Assembly: GCF_019857225.1 (NCBI RefSeq)
Contig: NZ_JAFJSY010000005.1
Location: forward strand, 1-64,000
Direction: 5' to 3'
DNA: 64,000 bases
From: Streptomyces plumbidurans
GTDB lineage: Bacteria > Actinomycetota > Actinomycetes > Streptomycetales > Streptomycetaceae
The notes under the pieces are model-generated. The model was not told the DNA's origin. It saw only the letters and a program-made list of their open reading frames with translations, and ran no database searches. The position numbers and the translations under genes were made by a program. How positions within the stretch are numbered: the first letter of the stretch is position 1; every line of letters starts with the position of its first letter. Below, in pieces: positions 1-8,949 of this stretch.

Positions 1-845
1 GGCCGGGATCGGCCGCCGCCCGGATCACCGGCCGTACGGTGCGTGGCGCGCGCCCGCTCTCCGGCGCGGTCGCCGAAGTCCGCCTGGACGACGGCCGGTC
101 GGTGATGGTCAAGCGCGCCGAGGATCCGGGGTCGGCGCGGGCCGAGGCGGCGGGGCTGCGCTGGTTGGCCGAGGCGGGAACGGTCCCCGTCCCGTACGTC
201 CACGGCCACGAGGCCCGCTGGCTGGTGACCGACCTGGTGGCACAGGGCCGGCCGACGGCGCGGGCGGCCCGGCGGTTCGGGCAGCGGCTCGCCGCCCTGC
301 ACGCCGCGGGGGCACCCGCGTTCGGCGCGCCACCACCAGGCGGTCCGGTCGACGCGTACATCGGACTCGCCCCGATGCGCAACGTCCCCGGCACCGACTG
401 GCCGCACTGGTACGCCGAGCACCGTGTGCTGCCGTATCTGCGTGCCGCGGTCGACCGGGGCACGATCCGCCCGACCGAGACGGCCGTCGTCGAGCGCGTC
501 TGCGAGCGGCTGCCGGAACTCGCCGGTCCCGCCGAACCGCCCGCCCGGCTGCACGGCGATCTGTGGAGCGGCAACGTGCTGTGGGGAGCCGACGGCGAGG
601 TGTGGCTGATCGACCCGGCCGCGCACGGCGGCCACCGGGAGACCGACCTCGCGATGCTCCACCTCTTCGGCTGCCCGCACCTGCGGGACATCCTCGACGG
701 CTATCGCCACACGACCCCGCTCGCGGACGGATGGGCGGACCGCATCGCCCTCCATCAACTCTTCCCGCTCCTGGTGCACGCCGTCCTCTTCGGCCGCGGC
801 TACGCCGAACAGGCCCTCACGGCGGCGCGAAGCGCCCTGGCATGA
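1..845 (+). CDS. Fructosamine kinase family protein, 5'-truncated by the window edge
   Basis: The reading frame is open from base 3 and has no convincing in-frame start, so the N-terminus lies outside the window. About 280 residues are visible. Near bases 551-574 is the aminoglycoside-phosphotransferase/FN3K catalytic loop HGDLWSGN, followed near base 612 by an IDPA metal-binding motif. An early lysine in VMVKRA fits the nucleotide-binding beta strand. Known family role: cytosolic ATP-dependent phosphorylation of fructosamines or ribulosamines on glycated amines and proteins, giving unstable products that deglycate. The true substrate cannot be read here. It is followed by a small hairpin, then an unrelated oxidoreductase operon, so its partners are probably upstream. 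Confidence 0.88.
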   Translation, partial: PGSAAARITGRTVRGARPLSGAVAEVRLDDGRSVMVKRAEDPGSARAEAAGLRWLAEAGTVPVPYVHGHEARWLVTDLVAQGRPTARAARRFGQRLAALHAAGAPAFGAPPPGGPVDAYIGLAPMRNVPGTDWPHWYAEHRVLPYLRAAVDRGTIRPTETAVVERVCERLPELAGPAEPPARLHGDLWSGNVLWGADGEVWLIDPAAHGGHRETDLAMLHLFGCPHLRDILDGYRHTTPLADGWADRIALHQLFPLLVHAVLFGRGYAEQALTAARSALA

Positions 846-854
846 CGAACGGCC

Positions 855-873
855 CCGGCGCTTCACACGCCGG
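855..873 (+). terminator. Small GC hairpin after the fructosamine kinase gene
   Basis: CCGGCG at 855-860 pairs with CGCCGG at 868-873 around a 7-base loop, 10 bases after the stop codon. There is no T-tract, as is common for actinobacterial terminators, so function is inferred from position. Confidence 0.4.
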
Positions 874-988
874 ACCACTTATGGCTTTTCCGTGTGGAAG
901 CGACACGGAGATCTATCGCGGCACCCGCCCGGCGTGCACAGTCAGGAGCCGCCATCGAGGCGAGTGCCGTGTGCCGGGAGGTCAGCCG

Positions 989-3325
989 ATGGGAGCCCAC
1001 GAGAACCCGCAGCCGCAGGACGCCGTCGCCGCGCCGAGTGGTCCGGGGCGACGAAGATTCCTGGGATACGTCGTCGCCGCCTCGACGCTGACCGTCGCCG
1101 CCGAACTCGGCGAGGCCGTCCTAGCACCCACCCCGGCGGCGGCGCTCGTCCCCTCCGTGCCGGGACCGGCCGAGATCTACGACCTCAACGACATGCTCAC
1201 CCATGCCGCGCTGCCCACGGCGAACCTGATCACCATCCGGCTCGACCCCGACGGCACCGCGCACTTCGCCCTGCCCCGCGCCGAGGTCGGTCAGGGCATC
1301 ACCACCTCCAGCGCCATGCTCGTCGCCGAGGAGCTGGACCTCCCGCTCGACCAGGTCCGTGTCACCCTCGCCGACGCCCGCCCCGAGCTGCTGTTCAACC
1401 AGCTCACCGGCGGCTCCAACACCACCATCTCCACCTTCACCCCGATCCGGGTGGCGGCCGCCGTCGCCCGCGGCCGGCTGCTGCACGCCGCGGCGCTCGA
1501 ACTGGGCGAAGCCCTCGGCACGTTGACCGCCAAGGCCGGTGTCATCACCTCCGCCGTCACCGGCAGGAGCCTGTCCTACGGCGAACTGGCCGAGAAGGCC
1601 GCGTCGGTGACGACCGGTCAGGTGTCGGTCGTACTCAAGGACACCTCCGAGTTCAAGGTCGTCGGGACCGCGCAGCGGCGCATCGACGCGCTGGCAGCCG
1701 TCACCGGGCGCAAGCAGTACGCGATGGATCTGAAGGTGCCGGGCGCGCTGCCCGCGATGGTGTGCCGGCCGCCGACGATCAACGGTACGGTCCGCTCCGT
1801 CGACAACCTGGACGAGGTGCGGGCCATGCCCGGCATCACCGACGTCGTACGGATCTCCACCGGCGTCGCCGTCCGCGGCCGCACCTTCGGACAGTGCATC
1901 GACGCGGTACGCGCCCTGCAGGTCACCTGGGGCCCCGGCACGGCGGAAGGCGAGTCCGACGACACCATCCGCGAGGAACTCCGCAGGGCCGAACTCCCGC
2001 TGCCAGCGCTCGACTTGCTCACCAAGTCCGTCGACGCCCGCTTCACCTTCCACTTCGCCGGCAACAGCGCCCTGGAGCCCAACTGCGCCGTCGCCGACGT
2101 ACGCGAGGACTCCGCCGAGATCTGGGCGAGCCTGAAGTCCCCGATCACCGCGCAGGAGCAGATCGCGCTCTCGCTCGGGCTGCCGACGACCGCCGTCAAG
2201 GTCCATGTCACCGAAGGCGGCGGCTCGTTCGGCCGCAAGCTCTTCCACGACGGCGCCGCCGAGGCCGCCGAGATCTCCCGGGCGACGGGCAAGCCGGTCC
2301 GGCTGATGTGGCACCGTACCGACGACTTCCGGCACGGACGCGCCCACCCCATGTCCACCTCGCGCGTGCGCGCCTCCTACGCCCTCGGTCAAGTCCTCAC
2401 CTACGCCCAGCACCACACCTCCGTGGCCACCGACTTCGGCCACGGCGTCGGCGAGATCATCACCGCCGAGGCGGCCCAACTGCCCGTCGGCGACCTCACG
2501 TTCTCCGAGACGATCTTCACCCTCACCCAGCAGACGCCGTACAACTTCGGCGTGGTCACCCAGCTGCTCAGTGAGACCGACAAGGGCTTCCACACCGGCT
2601 CGATGCGCAACATCTACTCGCCCAATGTGCGGTGCGCACAGGAGCTGGTGGTGGACGAGCTGGCCAGGAGGATGGGCAAGGACGCCTATCAGTTCCGACG
2701 CACCTTCCTGAAGGACGACCGCGCGCGGGCCGTGCTCGACAAGGTCGCCGAGGGGGGTGCCTGGGGGCGCGACATGCCCGCCGGAACGGCCCAGGGCATC
2801 GCCCTGCACCCCGAGTACCACGGCTACGTCGCGGTCCTCGCGGAGATCGACTGCCGCCCGGAGACCACCGGCCGCAAGGTCCCCGACGCCTACACCGGGC
2901 CGCGGGTCACCAAGGTGGTCTGCGCCGTCGACGTGGGGCTCGCCGTCAACCCGCGTGGCCTTCAGGCCCAGATGATGGGCGGAATCATGGACGGCATTGC
3001 GATCGCCCTCAGTTCGGGGCTGCACCTGGACAACGGGCACTTCCTGGAAGGCAGTTGGGACAACTATTTCTACACCCGGCAGTGGAACACCCCGCCGGAG
3101 CTGCAGATCGTCGTCATGCCGCCGACCACCGGAAAGCCCGGCGGCGCCGGTGAACTCGCCGTGGCCGGCGCGATGGCGGCCGTCGCCTGCGCCTACGGAC
3201 GCGCCACCGGAACCATGCCGACGACCTTCCCGATCAACCACGACGGCCCGCTCGGCTTCGAGCCGCTGCCCACCGTCCCGCCGATCCCGGCGTCCCCCAC
3301 CGACGGCCTGAGCCGCGCCCACTAG
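989..3325 (+). CDS. Tat-exported molybdopterin-binding oxidoreductase, large subunit (isoquinoline 1-oxidoreductase beta-like)
   Basis: This 778-residue protein belongs to the xanthine dehydrogenase/IorB superfamily, which hydroxylates N-heterocycles, aldehydes or related substrates with a Mo-cytosine-dinucleotide cofactor. The ATG at 989 is preceded by GGGAGG at 976-981. Residues 21-26 read RRRFLG followed by a hydrophobic stretch and alanine-rich cleavage region, a twin-arginine signal that implies export of the folded holoenzyme. A glycine-rich cofactor loop, GGGSFGRK, lies near residue 411, and the conserved catalytic glutamate region reads GAGELAVAG with Glu near 722. The [2Fe-2S] subunit follows 18 bases downstream, giving the usual two-subunit complex. 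No FAD subunit is present, so electrons probably pass to an external carrier. The substrate is unknown. Confidence 0.88.
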   Translation: MGAHENPQPQDAVAAPSGPGRRRFLGYVVAASTLTVAAELGEAVLAPTPAAALVPSVPGPAEIYDLNDMLTHAALPTANLITIRLDPDGTAHFALPRAEVGQGITTSSAMLVAEELDLPLDQVRVTLADARPELLFNQLTGGSNTTISTFTPIRVAAAVARGRLLHAAALELGEALGTLTAKAGVITSAVTGRSLSYGELAEKAASVTTGQVSVVLKDTSEFKVVGTAQRRIDALAAVTGRKQYAMDLKVPGALPAMVCRPPTINGTVRSVDNLDEVRAMPGITDVVRISTGVAVRGRTFGQCIDAVRALQVTWGPGTAEGESDDTIREELRRAELPLPALDLLTKSVDARFTFHFAGNSALEPNCAVADVREDSAEIWASLKSPITAQEQIALSLGLPTTAVKVHVTEGGGSFGRKLFHDGAAEAAEISRATGKPVRLMWHRTDDFRHGRAHPMSTSRVRASYALGQVLTYAQHHTSVATDFGHGVGEIITAEAAQLPVGDLTFSETIFTLTQQTPYNFGVVTQLLSETDKGFHTGSMRNIYSPNVRCAQELVVDELARRMGKDAYQFRRTFLKDDRARAVLDKVAEGGAWGRDMPAGTAQGIALHPEYHGYVAVLAEIDCRPETTGRKVPDAYTGPRVTKVVCAVDVGLAVNPRGLQAQMMGGIMDGIAIALSSGLHLDNGHFLEGSWDNYFYTRQWNTPPELQIVVMPPTTGKPGGAGELAVAGAMAAVACAYGRATGTMPTTFPINHDGPLGFEPLPTVPPIPASPTDGLSRAH

Positions 3326-3343
3326 GAGCCGAGGAGGCCCTCC

Positions 3344-3868
3344 GTGCCCGAACACACCTTCATCCTCAACGGCGAACCGGTCACCGTGGACATCGAGGAC
3401 GACGTACGGCTGCTGTGGGTGCTGCGGGACGTCCTGGGCGTCACCGGGCCGAAGTACGGCTGCGGCCTCGGCGTGTGCAAGGCCTGCACGAGCCACATCA
3501 ACGGCAAGGCGTTCAACCCGTGCAGCGTGCCGGTCGGGGACCTCGCCCCGACCGACGAGGTGACGACCATCGAGGGACTGCCCGCCACCGTCGGCAAGGA
3601 CCTGCACCCCATGCAGGAGGCCTGGCTCGAGTACGACGTCGCACAGTGCGGCTACTGTCAGCCCGGGCAGATCATGGCCGCCGTCGCCAAGGTCCGCCAA
3701 GTGCGCGAGGAGGGCCGCGACATCACCGAGGCCGACCTCGACGAGATCCGCAACGTCTGCCGCTGCGGTACGTACCACCGCATCCGCGAGGCCATCGTGG
3801 CGGGCGCGAAGTCCCAGGAGGCGGTGACAGGCACGAAAACGTCGTGCGGTCGGGACCCCGGAAGGTGA
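3344..3868 (+). CDS. (2Fe-2S)-binding small subunit of the molybdenum oxidoreductase
   Basis: This protein of 174 residues starts at a GTG after GAGGAGG (3331-3337). The N-terminal plant-ferredoxin-type domain has Cys40, Cys45, Cys48 and Cys60, and the C-terminal four-helix domain has Cys102, Cys105, Cys139 and Cys141 (QCGYCQPGQ and CRCGTYHR). These eight cysteines are the two-cluster signature of xanthine dehydrogenase small subunits. It relays electrons from the Mo site of the upstream subunit to an acceptor. It has no signal peptide, so it probably crosses the membrane as a passenger of the Tat-tagged large subunit, as in related enzymes. The order large-then-small and the 18-base gap indicate cotranscription. 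Confidence 0.93.
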   Translation: MPEHTFILNGEPVTVDIEDDVRLLWVLRDVLGVTGPKYGCGLGVCKACTSHINGKAFNPCSVPVGDLAPTDEVTTIEGLPATVGKDLHPMQEAWLEYDVAQCGYCQPGQIMAAVAKVRQVREEGRDITEADLDEIRNVCRCGTYHRIREAIVAGAKSQEAVTGTKTSCGRDPGR

Positions 3869-3928
3869 AGATCTGGGTGGAGGAACGCGAACGCTCCTGA
3901 ACACCCGACCGGTCGAGGAGGTCCGTCG

Positions 3929-4982
3929 ATGTCCGGCGACCAGGCCCTGTGCCCCGCCCGCCTGAACGCCTACGCGACGGTGAACTCCGCACTCGACCGG
4001 CTCGACGACCGCCGCCTCGCCGACGCCGTGGCCGCGGCCTCCGCCCTCGGCTCCGGCATCGGCGGTCGGGTGGCGGAGCTGGAGGTCGACGGCGTGCGCG
4101 TCTTCGTGAAGCGCGTCCCGCTGACGGACCTCGAACGGCGCCCCGAGAACCTGCGGTCGACGGCCAACCTGTTCGAGCTGCCGCTCTTCTACCAGTACGG
4201 CATCGGCTCGGCCGGCTTCGGAGCCTGGCGGGAGCTGGCCGCGCACCTCATGGCCAACGCCTGGGTGATGCGCGGCGAGGAGGCGGGGTTCCCGCTGCTG
4301 TACCACTGGCGGGTCCTGCCCGACAGCCCGCCGGAGGCTTTCGCCGATGTGTTCGGGGGAGTGGACGGAGCGGTCGCGCACTGGGAGGGCTCGCAGGCGG
4401 TCCGTCGCCGACTGGAGGCCATCGGCGGTGCGTCCGCGAGTCTCGTCCTCTTCCTGGAACACGTGCCGCACATGCTCGCCGCCTGGCTGGACGGACACCC
4501 CGACGCCCTACCGTGGGTGGAGCGCGAAGTGCTCCGCGCGACGGAGTTCATGAGCTCGCGGGGCCTGGTTCCACTTCGACGCGCACTTCAACAACCTGCT
4601 GACCGACGGCAGCCGCGTGTACGTCGCCGACTTCGGCCTCGCCCTGAGCTCCCGCTTCGAACTCGCCCCACAGGAAGCCGAGTTCCTCAAGGACCATCTT
4701 GTCTACGACCGCTGCTACGTACCCACGCACGTCCTGCGCCACCACCTGCTGGACCGCGTGCGCGGCGACGTCGACCGCGAGACGTTCCTGCGCGACTGGA
4801 GCACGGGGCGCCGAGCCGCCGGCGTCCCTCCCGAGGCCGCCGCGTTCCTCGACCGGCACGCCCGCACCGCGGCCGTCCTGGACGACTTCGCCAACCGCCT
4901 GCTCCACCGCAGCAAACGCACGCCGTTCCCCGCCGCGGAGCTGCGCGCGGCACTCGGCGCCACGTCTACAGGGCCGGGCTGA
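3929..4982 (+). pseudogene. Protein-kinase-like gene broken by a +1 frameshift at its catalytic loop
   Basis: From the ATG at 3929 the frame encodes an N-terminal kinase-like lobe with a VFVKRV lysine strand and a long conserved middle region. Around 4568-4571 it runs into nonsense. The homologous continuation lies in the next frame from 4572: HFDAHFNN (catalytic-loop Asp and Asn), then ADFG near 4626, ending at the TGA of 4980-4982. Only three bases should separate the Leu codon (4565-4567) from the His codon (4572-4574), but four are present, so one extra base, probably a T, was gained. Either a real inactivating mutation or a base-call error explains this. If corrected, the product would be about 350 residues and acts on an unknown target. 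It overlaps the convergent DUF4389 gene by 17 bases. Confidence 0.82.
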
Positions 4983-5634
4983 CCGGCTCCGAGCCGCCCA
5001 GGTCGAGCCGGAACGGCGGGTACTCGTCGGTCAGCAGGGCCGTGTAGGCGGCCACGCGCATGGCCCAGCGGTTCAGCCCGATCACCAGGTCGAAGATCCC
5101 GCGCGGATAGCGCCCGGTGAACAACAGGGCCACACCCGCGAAGAAGGTCAGCAGACCGAGCAGTCCGCCCGTCGACCAGACCACACGGACGCCCCCGCCG
5201 ATGAGGTACAGGACCAGGAAGTGCGGAATAGCGAGGAGCCACCACTTCACCAGGACCAGGCCGCGGGAGAGGTGCTCGGGGTAGGCCACGTCCAGCCGGG
5301 CCGGGTAGTCAGGGGATTCCGAGAGGGAGAAGGGCGGATAGCGGTCCGTGCCGAGGGCGCCGTACGCGTAGTAGGCCACCCGCCAGTTCCAGCGCAGCAC
5401 CCCGACCACGAAGTCGAAGAGCGGGCGCGGATAGCGGCCGGTGAACAGGATCGCGAAGAACGCCACCACGCTCACCACCAAGAAGGCCAGCCACAAGAAG
5501 ACCAGCACGAGGTAGTGCGGGAGCGCGAGCAGCCACTTCACCAGCCAGAGCCAGCGGGAGAGTTGTGGGTCCAGACGGGCTGACAGTTGTGTCGGATGGG
5601 CGTTGTGCGTGCTCAGGGCTTCCGTCGTCGCCAT
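4966..5634 (-). CDS. DUF4389 membrane protein
   Basis: This is a 222-residue protein with two similar halves. Each has a pair of hydrophobic segments and a repeated signature, LLALPHYLVL / LLAIPHFLVL followed by FTGRYPR and a DRYPPF / DEYPPF stretch. That internal duplication is typical of DUF4389 proteins, which have no assigned biochemical role. The ATG at 5634 is preceded by an AGGGGA ribosome site. Expected location is the cytoplasmic membrane with four or so helices. It is convergent with the broken kinase-like gene and separated from the sugar transporter by about 235 bases, so it is probably a single-gene unit. Confidence 0.85.
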   Translation of the reverse strand: MATTEALSTHNAHPTQLSARLDPQLSRWLWLVKWLLALPHYLVLVFLWLAFLVVSVVAFFAILFTGRYPRPLFDFVVGVLRWNWRVAYYAYGALGTDRYPPFSLSESPDYPARLDVAYPEHLSRGLVLVKWWLLAIPHFLVLYLIGGGVRVVWSTGGLLGLLTFFAGVALLFTGRYPRGIFDLVIGLNRWAMRVAAYTALLTDEYPPFRLDLGGSEPVSPAL

Positions 5635-5869
5635 GCCTTCGGTCCCCTCGAATCGAAGCCGGACGCCGAGCGCGTCTTCGTCTTCCAACTCACCAGAAAC
5701 CGGGACGAGATGGAAGATGTTCCGGTGGCCAGGAGTGGGCGACCACCTGGGGGAGTGGCGGGTCCGCCGTCTGCCGCACAGGGACTGCGGCGAACCCGGC
5801 GCCAGGGGCGCGCCGTTGGGCGTACGAGCACCGGGCCACCGGGACGTCGGCTTCCGTGACCAGCCAGGG

Positions 5870-6691
5870 CTAGTCCTTGACGGCGCCGGCCGTGACCCCG
5901 GCCGCCACATACCGTTGCGCGAGAACCAGCAGCACAGCCGCCGGTACGGAAGCGACCACGGCGGTGGCCATGATCGCGTTCCACTCCTGGTTGTTGTTGC
6001 CGATGTACTTGTAGATGCCGAGGGTGATGGGCCGCAGATCGCCCCCGCCGTCGAGGGTGTTGGCGAAGACGAAGTCGGACCAGGCCCACAGGAAGCTGAA
6101 CAGCGAGACGGTGACCAGGGCGTTGCGGCTCACCGGCAGTACGACGGACCAGAAGGTGCGGAAGGTCCCCGCCCCGTCGATGCGCGAGGCGGCGATCAGC
6201 TCGCCCGGGATCCCCGACATGAACGCGGCGAAGATCATGACGCCGAAGGGCACGGCGATGGTGGAGTCCGCGATGACAAGACCCCACCAGGAGTTCAGCA
6301 TCCCGAGGTCCAGGAAGATGCCGTAGAAGCCCATCGCCATGACGATCCCGGGGATCATCTGCGCGATGAGCAGGGCCAGTCCGAGCGCGCCGCCGCCCCT
6401 GGGCCGGAGCTTCGCCAGCGAGTAACCGGCCGGGGCGGCGAGCAGCAGGGTGAGCGCGACGGTGCCCAGGCCGATCAGCAGGCTGGTGCCGAGGTAGGGC
6501 AACTGGTCGTCCAGGACGGCCCGGTAGCCCTCGAAGGTGGGGTGCAGCGGGAGCAGGTCCGGCGGGTCCTTGCGCATGTCCTGCTGCGGGGTGAGGGACA
6601 CGTTGAGCATCCAGTACACCGGGAACAGCATCAGCGCGGTGAGAACGATCCCGATGACCGTGTAACCGCGGGCGCGGGCACGGGACTTCAT
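5870..6691 (-). CDS. Carbohydrate ABC transporter permease (MalG type)
   Basis: This 273-residue inner-membrane permease has a short cytoplasmic N-terminus and about six hydrophobic helices. The EAA-type loop that contacts the ATPase is visible as ELIAASRIDGAGTFRTF, about two thirds along. The start ATG overlaps the stop of the other permease by four bases (ATGA), with AGGAGG just upstream, so translation is coupled. With the 6688-7656 permease and 7664-8911 lipoprotein it forms a CUT1 sugar importer. There is no ATPase gene nearby. In Streptomyces such transporters commonly share the MsiK ATPase, and that is inferred here. The adjacent GH127 gene suggests an arabinose-containing oligosaccharide as substrate. 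Confidence 0.93.
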   Translation of the reverse strand: MKSRARARGYTVIGIVLTALMLFPVYWMLNVSLTPQQDMRKDPPDLLPLHPTFEGYRAVLDDQLPYLGTSLLIGLGTVALTLLLAAPAGYSLAKLRPRGGGALGLALLIAQMIPGIVMAMGFYGIFLDLGMLNSWWGLVIADSTIAVPFGVMIFAAFMSGIPGELIAASRIDGAGTFRTFWSVVLPVSRNALVTVSLFSFLWAWSDFVFANTLDGGGDLRPITLGIYKYIGNNNQEWNAIMATAVVASVPAAVLLVLAQRYVAAGVTAGAVKD

Positions 6692-7656
6692 GCTTCCTGC
6701 CTCCTCTGGACGCGGATGTACGCCAGTCCGAAGACGAGCGCGATGAGGATGAGGATGTTGCCGACCGCGGCCCCGGGACCGAACTTGGGCAGCAGCGTGC
6801 CGAAGCCGAGCTGGTACGACCAGGTCGCTAGCGTCGACGAGGCGTCGCCCGGACCGCCCTTGGTCATGATCCAGATCAGGTCGAACACCTTGAGGGTGTA
6901 GACGAGGCCGAGCAGCACAGTGATCGCCGACACCGGGCGCAGCAGCGGAAAGGTGATGCGGCGGAACTGCTGCCAGGCGCCCGCCCCGTCCAGCGCCGCC
7001 GCCTCGTAGAGCTCGGCGGGGATGTTCTGCAGTCCGCTGTGGAGAATGACCAGGTTGAACGGGATGCCGATCCAGATGTTGGCGATGATCACCGACGTCA
7101 GCGCCCAGTCCGGCGAGGTGAGCCAGCCGACCGGATCGGCACCGAAGAAGTGCAGGAAGTAATTGACCACCCCGGACTCGCTGTTGAACATCCACGACCA
7201 GGTGGACGCCGACACGATCAGCGGCAGCAGCCAGGGGATCAAGAACAGCGCCCGCAGCACGGTCGAAAGCCTGAAGTGCCGGTTGAAGAAGATGGCGAGG
7301 GCGAGCCCGATGGCGTACTGGAAGGCGATCGACACCAAGGTGAAGACCATCGTGTGCCGCATCGCCGGGCCGAACACCGGGTCGTCCAGGACCTTCTGGA
7401 AGTTGTCCCAGCCGGTGAAGGGCGCGTCACCGGCCACGAACGAGCGGACGGTGTAGTCGCGCAGGCTCAGGTCGAGGTTGCGGTAGAGCGGGTAGAGGTA
7501 GAAGGCGGCGAGATAGGCGAGCAGCGGGGCCACGAAGGCGAGTGCGGTCAGCCGGGACCTGCGCCGGTGCCGGCGGTACAGGGACGGGGCGTCGGCGGTG
7601 CCCGTCCCCGCGCCGGCCGGCGCGCGCCGCGGACGGTCGACCCGGGCGATGGTCAT
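6688..7656 (-). CDS. Carbohydrate ABC transporter permease (MalF type)
   Basis: This 322-residue partner permease has a basic cytoplasmic N-terminus (RRHRRRSR) before the first helix and about six membrane segments. The ATPase-contact loop reads ELYEAAALDGAGAWQQF near residue 215. It begins 7 bases after the binding-protein stop and overlaps the next permease by ATGA, which places all three genes in one transcript. It imports a sugar across the cytoplasmic membrane. The arabinofuranosidase encoded just upstream points to beta-arabinooligosaccharides, but specificity cannot be read from a permease. Confidence 0.93.
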   Translation of the reverse strand: MTIARVDRPRRAPAGAGTGTADAPSLYRRHRRRSRLTALAFVAPLLAYLAAFYLYPLYRNLDLSLRDYTVRSFVAGDAPFTGWDNFQKVLDDPVFGPAMRHTMVFTLVSIAFQYAIGLALAIFFNRHFRLSTVLRALFLIPWLLPLIVSASTWSWMFNSESGVVNYFLHFFGADPVGWLTSPDWALTSVIIANIWIGIPFNLVILHSGLQNIPAELYEAAALDGAGAWQQFRRITFPLLRPVSAITVLLGLVYTLKVFDLIWIMTKGGPGDASSTLATWSYQLGFGTLLPKFGPGAAVGNILILIALVFGLAYIRVQRRQEA

Positions 7657-7663
7657 GCCGTTC

Positions 7664-8911
7664 CTAGCCCTTCTGCGCGCTCGACTGGGCGGTGTCCAGG
7701 GCGTCCTGGGGGCTCTTGCTGCCCGACAGCGCTGCCTGGACGGCGGTCCACATCGGCTGGGAGATGGTCGGGTACTTGGTGCCCAGACCCCCGCTGGTGC
7801 GGCCGCGGGCCGCTGCCACCGCGTCCACCCAGGGCTTCAGCTTCGGGTTCTGCTTCACCTGCTCGGTCTGTACCGCTGAGGTGGGCGCGATGTACATCAG
7901 GGTCGTGTCGGTGGGCAGCAGATTCTTGTCGCTGGTCAGGCACGTGACGATCTTCTTGCTGACGTCGTAGCGTGCGGTGTCCTTCTGCACGGGCACGGTC
8001 ACGAACTCGCCGCCCGTCGGCACCGGCGCCGAACCGCCCTTCTGCCCGGGGATGTTGATGATGCCGTAGTCGAACCCGGCCTTGTCCGCGTTGCCCAGCT
8101 GCCAGGTGCCGTTCTCGCCGAACGCGTAGTCGCCGGTCGCGAACTCCTGCCAGGCGGTGGTCTGGGTGTTCTGCAAAACGTCCTTGGGCGCGTAGCCCTC
8201 CTTCACCCACTGCTGCCAGAGCGTCAGAGCGGCAACTCCCTTGGGGCTGTCGAGCTTTGTCAGATCACCGCCCGCGCCCCAGAACCAGGGCAGGAACTGG
8301 AAGCTGCCCTCCTCTGTGTTGATCGCGGAGAAGGTGATGCCCTTCTTGCCCGCAGCCTTGACCTTCTGCAGCGCCGCTGTGAGCGAGTTCCAGTCCTTGA
8401 TCGAGGCCGGGTCGACGTGGGCGGCGGACAGGACCTTCTTGTTGTAGTAGAGGGCAAGGGTGTTGGCGCCGATCGGCACGCCGTAGGCCTGGCCGTCGAT
8501 GGTGCCGGCGCCGATGATGTTCTTCTGGATCGACTTCGTGTCCAGCCCGAGGTCGCTGGTCTTGTTCAGGATGCCCGCCTCCACCAGCGTGGAGACCACT
8601 GGGTTGTCCACCAGCATCACATCGGGGGCGTTGCCCTGCTGGGCGGCCAGCAGGGCCTTGTTGCCCAGGTCGGTGGTGTCGTACGGGGTGCGCTTGAGCT
8701 TCACCCCGGCCTTGGTTCCGCAGGAGGTCACGAGCTTGCCCCAGGCCGAGGAGGCGTCGAGCTGCGGATACGGGTCCCAGAAGGTGTACGTGCCCGAGGG
8801 GGCGCCGTCGGAGGAGTCCGAGGAGCCGGAGCCGCCTCCGCACGCGGTGAGGGAGACGAGCGTGCCGACGGCGGCCAGTGCGGCGAGGAGAGTGCGGCGG
8901 GTGGATATCAC
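7664..8911 (-). CDS. Sugar-binding lipoprotein of the ABC importer
   Basis: This 415-residue extracellular solute-binding protein belongs to family 1. The GTG at 8911 follows a GAGGTCA ribosome site. The signal sequence carries basic residues, a hydrophobic core and a lipobox LTAC, with Cys24 as the lipidated residue, so it should be anchored on the outer face of the membrane. A Gly/Ser-rich linker follows the cysteine. The mature part has the usual two-lobe features, including NAPDVMLVD and a TWQEFATGDYAF-type region. It captures the sugar for the two permeases encoded downstream. It lies directly after the GH127 gene, 38 bases away, so the enzyme and transporter are probably coexpressed. 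Confidence 0.93.
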   Translation of the reverse strand: MISTRRTLLAALAAVGTLVSLTACGGGSGSSDSSDGAPSGTYTFWDPYPQLDASSAWGKLVTSCGTKAGVKLKRTPYDTTDLGNKALLAAQQGNAPDVMLVDNPVVSTLVEAGILNKTSDLGLDTKSIQKNIIGAGTIDGQAYGVPIGANTLALYYNKKVLSAAHVDPASIKDWNSLTAALQKVKAAGKKGITFSAINTEEGSFQFLPWFWGAGGDLTKLDSPKGVAALTLWQQWVKEGYAPKDVLQNTQTTAWQEFATGDYAFGENGTWQLGNADKAGFDYGIINIPGQKGGSAPVPTGGEFVTVPVQKDTARYDVSKKIVTCLTSDKNLLPTDTTLMYIAPTSAVQTEQVKQNPKLKPWVDAVAAARGRTSGGLGTKYPTISQPMWTAVQAALSGSKSPQDALDTAQSSAQKG

Positions 8912-8949
8912 GGGGTGACCTCGTTGTCGTAGGCGGAGTTGACGGATCG

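Noticed and set aside
1121..4498. A very long open frame on the minus strand, over 1100 codons
   Set aside because: It is antisense to the Mo oxidoreductase genes, which have clear motifs and ribosome sites. GC-rich codons on one strand leave the opposite frame free of stops.
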